A DNA stretch of 64,000 nucleotides from positions 1,248,501-1,312,500 of the forward strand of contig NC_052407.1 in assembly GCF_009389715.1 (NCBI RefSeq), in the 5' to 3' direction. Both the position numbers and the translations under genes were made by a program. Source of the DNA: Phoenix dactylifera. Its lineage: Eukaryota; Streptophyta; Magnoliopsida; Arecales; Arecaceae. This document shows positions 61,001 through 64,000 of this stretch, piece by piece (position 1 is the stretch's first letter; every line of letters starts with the position of its first letter). Below the pieces are notes generated by a model, which saw only the letters and a program-made list of their open reading frames with translations, was not told the origin of the DNA and searched no databases.

Positions 61001-62392
61001 AGATGCATTAGATGCCCCAGTTAAATTACAAGGATATCTTTCCCTTTGAATTAATGAAATGGTGGCAATTTATTTGTAAAATCATATCATTTCTTCATCG
61101 ATTCTCTCATTAACATTAACATGAAAAACAACACATATTCGTTTAAGCCTATGTTGCCCTTATTACTGCTCTAAAATGCTACAAACTAGACAGTTGAATA
61201 CCAACTCTCTTACTGCCTTTTCTAGAGAAGCAAGAAACAAAGACAGGATTCTTATATAATCCCCAAAAAATTCCAAAATCAGGACTTGGATGATCAAGAA
61301 TCGACACAATTTTAGAGAATCTTTAACTCTACAAGCAGATTTTTAATGAAGCACACTTTTAATCAAATTGCCTTCTCTGATGAAAGAAAGAATCAGTAGA
61401 ATACAATAGGAACCGCAGTTTCTTGGATGTGGAAAGTAGACCGGCAAGCCGACACAATTCGAGAGATTCTTTAACTCTGCAAGCAGATTTTTAATGAAGC
61501 ACACTTTTAATCAAATTGCCTTCTCTAATGAAAGAAGGAATCAGTAGAATACAATAGAAACCGAGGTTTCTTGGACGTGGAAAGTAGATTGGCAAGCCAA
61601 CACGATTTGAGAGATTCTTTAACTCTGCAAGCAAATTTTTAATGAAGCACGCTTTTAATCAAACTGCCTTCTCTAATGAAAACAAGAATCAGTAGAATAA
61701 AATAGAAACCACCGTTTCTTGGACGTGGAAGGTAGATTGCAAGTCGACACGATTTGAAAGATTCTTCAACTCTCCAAGCATATTTTTAATGAAGCATACT
61801 TTGAATCAAATTGCCTTCTCTAATGAAAGCAATAATCGGTATAATACAATAGAAACCACAGTTTCTTGGACGTGGAAAGTAGATTGCAAGTGGTTAGGGA
61901 TTCCAAACCTCCATATGTCGCTCAACGGCAGTGCCCTCATCCTTCTCCTCTCCCACCAAGCAAGAAATCGCTCTGAAGACCGCTTTCTCGTACGAAGTGG
62001 CATTCTCCTGCACCCAACAAAGAACCAATTGATAAGAATCCAAAAGGTAACAATAAAAATCCAAACTTTCCCCAGAAAAAAAAAACATCAAGAACAGGAG
62101 AGAGCGGGGGAGAGAGTAGTACGAGGGAGGAGGCGGCAGCGGCGAGGAGGGAGGAGGCTTTGGAGGGGTTTTTGGGGGCGAGGAAGTGGGCGGCGTGGGA
62201 GTTGGCCAGGACGCAGGAGGGATCGTGGAGCGGGGCCTGGAGGATGACAGCTCGGTTCCGGCCGTAGGAGAGGAATTGCTCATAGTAGGAGTCGACAGCG
62301 GCGATGCAGGCGTCGGAGGTCGTCCTCACCGGATGGCCCCACCGGTCCGATCGCGTCGGCGTCGTCGTCCTCGCCGCGGCGTCTCCATCCAT
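52090..62392 (-). CDS. TTC38: Tetratricopeptide repeat protein 38 (TTC38) orthologue, 13 exons
   Basis: Minus-strand exons: 62392-62123, 62007-61909, 59148-59047, 58812-58669, 57149-57055, 56948-56819, 56750-56646, 55399-55293, 55209-55158, 53670-53581, 53485-53401, 53319-53255, 52176-52090. All introns are GT-AG, all junctions stay in phase, and the sum is 1431 bp (476 aa plus TAA at 52090), close to the roughly 470 aa of animal TTC38. Landmarks: DRWGHPVRTTSDACIAAVDS, LSYGRNRAVILQAP, NATSYEKAV, FPKDLVSLKRAQILCFYMGR, IYGMLAFPLLELGRM, LCHVFQYECRFKEAVDFMEA, THNWWHVAVCYLEGDSPLP, VYVNALGLLMRVYVRD, LAEAIYEYGRGNYQKVFDIL, IIGASDEQLDVFNEVW, EKQVSIRDGAPFLWRLL, AAEKAKALELAYFR. The protein is helical TPR-like with no signal peptide, presumably cytosolic. 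Its molecular function is not established. Introns 2, 7 and 9 hold repeats. Least certain: the exon 2 donor GTTTGG and the short exon 9. Confidence 0.93.
54458..54617 (+). mobile_element. Au-type SINE in TTC38 intron 9
   Basis: About 160 bp: GCCTTGGCGCAATAGTACGG (A-box region), GGTCACAAGTTCGAAAT (B-box region), AACAGCCTCTTTGCA, GGATAAGGCTGCGTACATC, and the end TGCATTGGGCTGCCCCTTT. This order matches the angiosperm Au SINE. It is antisense to the host gene. Confidence 0.88.
55800..55938 (+). mobile_element. SINE-like pol III unit in TTC38 intron 7
   Basis: A-box TTGCACCAGTGG near 55806 and B-box GGTTAAATTCC at 55851-55861, tRNA-like spacing, and an A-rich end (CTCTAAAAAAAGA). It differs from the Au SINE, so it is a second family or a tRNA-derived relic. 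Confidence 0.5.
56238..56398 (-). mobile_element. GTACCG-rich element, third copy, in TTC38 intron 7
   Basis: About 160 bp with CTCGGTACCAGACC, TACCGGTGCCACACTAGCAT, GGTACGGTACGAAATTTTTTT and CACCCGTACCGGATACC. Its reverse complement is collinear with 35896-36050. It ends near GCATACC, the inverse of the GGTATGC start. Confidence 0.65.
61303..61893. repeat. 148-bp tandem repeat (4 units) at the start of TTC38 intron 2
   Basis: Four head-to-tail units with starts at about 61303, 61451, 61599 and 61746. Each carries GATTCTTTAACTCTGCAAGC, TTTTTAATGAAGCACACTTT, AATCAAATTGCCTTCTCT and TTTCTTGGACGTGGAAAGTAG. The array ends 15 bp from the exon 2 splice donor at 61908. No conserved open frame runs through the units. 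Confidence 0.92.
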
Positions 62393-62983
62393 CGCTCTTC
62401 TAGCCTCTCTCTCCTGCTAAGTCGGTTTGGGTTCTAAATTCCATTACCGAAGACTTACCACTTGGAAGCGCCACTGATGAAGCTCGCATATATCCCCGTC
62501 AACATCGTCTGACGTGGCAACCGATTATGTTATCTGCTAGTTTATTGTAGCGTTGATGCTGAGCGATTATTCCTATGATGACCGTGTGATTCTATCAAAG
62601 CCGCTGAAGCCCTTGTCCCTGGCCACATGCTTTGTATGCCACAAGTGCCGCGCGACTCGTTCCATAGTTTAAATAATAATAATAATAATAATGCAAATAT
62701 TGGTTATCTGGGTTTGGAACCCGTCCAGCCTTACCCTATTTTAGCTAGTTTCTACTAATCCTCTTTCTTTTTCTTTTCTTTTTTTTTTGGGTAGAAAGAT
62801 AGGAGGGGAGGGAAAGGGGAGGAGGAGGGGCAGAATCCCACCCGCGTAGCAGCCCCCCACTGAGAATATTTGATGCGGGTCGCAAGTTTCCGTTTGCCCT
62901 TCCCAACCCATGGAAAACCCTACTGGACCATTTACGTGTGAGTACGTCACCCCAGCACCACCTCAGTATTGATGGGAGGAAAG
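62393..62983. other. Upstream region of TTC38
   Basis: Putative promoter and leader of TTC38, with no clear TATA box. A (TAA)n microsatellite is at about 62671-62692, and a T-rich/G-rich tract at 62760-62830. No gene seen. Confidence 0.4.
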
Positions 62984-63119
62984 TGTGAGGATCCGTGCGG
63001 GCGTATGTTTAGTCCCACATCGGTTATTCGCTGGGTAGATCTGGATACTTATACAGGATCAAATAACTCAAACAATACCTTCCGGCTAGCTATTTTGGAT
63101 GAGATTCTGGATTGTTACA
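62984..63119 (+). repeat. TRIM LTR 1
   Basis: TGTGAGGATCCGTG to TTGTTACA, including TTTAGTCCCACATCGG, a motif common in plant TRIM and small LTR elements. Confidence 0.9.
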
Positions 63120-63284
63120 AATGGTATCAGAGCGGATCTGGCCCATAACCTATATGGACTAGGGGACACTGCAGCATGGATCCATTGGGGCTAACCACGG
63201 ACCAATTGTGGTGTTTGTGATTAGATTTGAATAGATTTGAACCCTTGGCCTGACGAGGACGTCAGGGCTTGAACGGGGGGAGTA

Positions 63285-63421
63285 TGTGAGAACCCGTGCG
63301 GGCGTGTGTTTAGTCCCATATCGATTATTTGCTGGGTAAATTCTGGGTATTTATATAGGATCAAGGAACCCAAATAATACCTTCCGGCTAGCTATTTTGG
63401 GTGAGGTCCTGGGTTGTTACA
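63285..63421 (+). repeat. TRIM LTR 2 (shared middle LTR)
   Basis: Starts TGTGAGAACCCGTG and ends TTGTTACA. It serves both as 3' LTR of the first unit and 5' LTR of the second. Confidence 0.9.
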
Positions 63422-63585
63422 AATGATATCAGAGCGGACATGGCCCATAACTTATGTAGACTAGGGGACACTGTAGCACGGATCTATTGGGTTGACTACG
63501 GACCGATCGTGGTGTTTGTGATTAGATTTGAATGGATTTGAACCCTTAGCCTGACGAGGACGCCAGGGCTTGAACGGGGGGAGTA

Positions 63586-63722
63586 TGTGAGGATCCATGC
63601 GAGCGTGTGTTTAGTCCCACATCGGTTATTCGCTAGGTAGATTTTGGATACTTATACAGGATCAAGGAATCCAAATAATACCTTCTGGCTAGCCATTTTG
63701 GGTGAGATCCTGTATTGTTACA
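63586..63722 (+). repeat. TRIM LTR 3
   Basis: Starts TGTGAGGATCCATG and ends TTGTTACA, followed by the AAAAG flank. Confidence 0.9.
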
Positions 63723-63774
63723 AAAAGCATATCCATACAGAGCCATCCGGGCATGGGGCATGCGGTCCCCTGAT

Positions 63775-63840
63775 TTAATCGACGCCCGTGCGTTTCGAAC
63801 CCGGACAACTCGGATAGAGTCTAAGCCCCCTTAACACCAG
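63775..63840 (-). mobile_element. tRNA-like pol III remnant
   Basis: The minus strand carries a B-box GGTTCGAAACG (63791-63801) inside GTCCGGGTTCGAAACGCAC and, upstream, GGGGGCTTAGACTC. It resembles a tRNA-derived SINE or degraded tRNA, but there is no full cloverleaf. The rest of the window to 64000 is AT-rich with nothing recognised. Confidence 0.4.
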
Positions 63841-64000
63841 AAAAAAGTCACGTCGTATAAATATTAGAGAGCAAAAATGAAGGAAATAATTTCTCCAATA
63901 TTATTGGAAAAAAAACCTCCTACATTAACGCTATAAAATTTTTATTAGGCATTATTACCACTGAAATTTAAGGTGAATTGTTGAGGTCGGACAAAATCTG

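Larger units (their letters stand above)
62984..63722 (+). mobile_element. TRIM retrotransposon in tandem form (LTR-int-LTR-int-LTR)
   Basis: Three LTRs of 136-137 bp (62984-63119, 63285-63421, 63586-63722) begin TGTGAG and end TTGTTACA. Two short internal domains of about 165 bp separate them. Internal 1 opens with the tRNA-Met site TGGTATCAGAGCGG at 63122. Internal 2 has TGATATCAGAGCGG with one change. Both close with the polypurine tract GAACGGGGGGAGTA. Flanks GAAAG (62979) and AAAAG (63723) are a near-perfect 5-bp target duplication for the whole array. No coding capacity, as expected for TRIMs. Confidence 0.92.

Noticed and set aside
61789..62247. 152-codon plus-strand frame near the TTC38 5' end
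   Set aside because: Antisense to TTC38 exons 1-2, whose minus-strand reading is clearly conserved; the plus translation is Arg/Gly-rich noise.
62984..63722. Cassandra-type TRIM carrying 5S rRNA in its LTR
   Set aside because: The LTRs contain no recognisable 5S rRNA internal promoter sequence.

Overview
The window is nuclear DNA from a flowering plant, most likely a monocot. The evidence is an intron-rich housekeeping gene, a GC-rich intronless receptor-kinase gene in AT-rich surroundings, and dense Ty1/copia, LINE, SINE, TRIM and MITE insertions with initiator-tRNA-Met primer sites. The mix of compact GC-rich coding sequence and LTR-filled AT-rich spacers looks palm-like to me, but that is inference. 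I see no bacterial, organellar or viral locus.

Four host genes can be read. (1) A two-exon DUF569 (fascin/actin-crosslinking-like fold) gene on + at 1083-2402. Its upstream region contains a decayed 5' piece of an LRK10L-type receptor kinase. (2) An intact, single-exon LRK10L/WAK-like receptor kinase on + at 26175-28034 (619 aa). (3) A single-exon class I LOB-domain (LBD22/27-like) transcription factor on - at 49295-49918 (207 aa). (4) A 13-exon gene for a tetratricopeptide-repeat protein 38 (TTC38) orthologue on - spanning 52090-62392. I assembled it by hand: every junction keeps phase and the exons sum to 1431 bp (476 aa). A broken RLCK-type kinase fragment lies at about 38.0-38.4 kb.

The rest is mostly repeats. 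4.3-8.3 kb: copia-1, with its reverse transcriptase core deleted. 11.6-13.8 and 30.9-33.0 kb: two related about 2.17 kb solo-LTR-like insertions. 17.7-23.5 kb: copia-2, with perfect TSDs and a GTACCG-rich element nested in its RT. 23.66 kb: a 134-bp hAT-like MITE. 28.4-37.6 kb: two sequence blocks alternating X-Y-X-Y, with a solo LTR and a PIF/Harbinger MITE inside. 41.5-42.3 kb: a LINE tail. 42.3-48.5 kb: copia-3, inserted next to it and lacking RNase H. 51.2-51.9 kb: two inverted copies of one MITE. The TTC38 introns carry an Au-type SINE, a second SINE-like unit, a GTACCG element and a 148-bp tandem repeat beside a splice donor. 62.98-63.72 kb: a tandem TRIM (LTR-int-LTR-int-LTR).

The host genes show no functional pathway link. 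I did not find a convincing new multi-gene system. The most unusual structures are the GTACCG-rich element family, the tandem repeat next to the TTC38 exon 2 donor, the receptor-kinase relic in front of the DUF569 gene, the hairpin repeats in the copia-3 LTRs, and the tandem TRIM.
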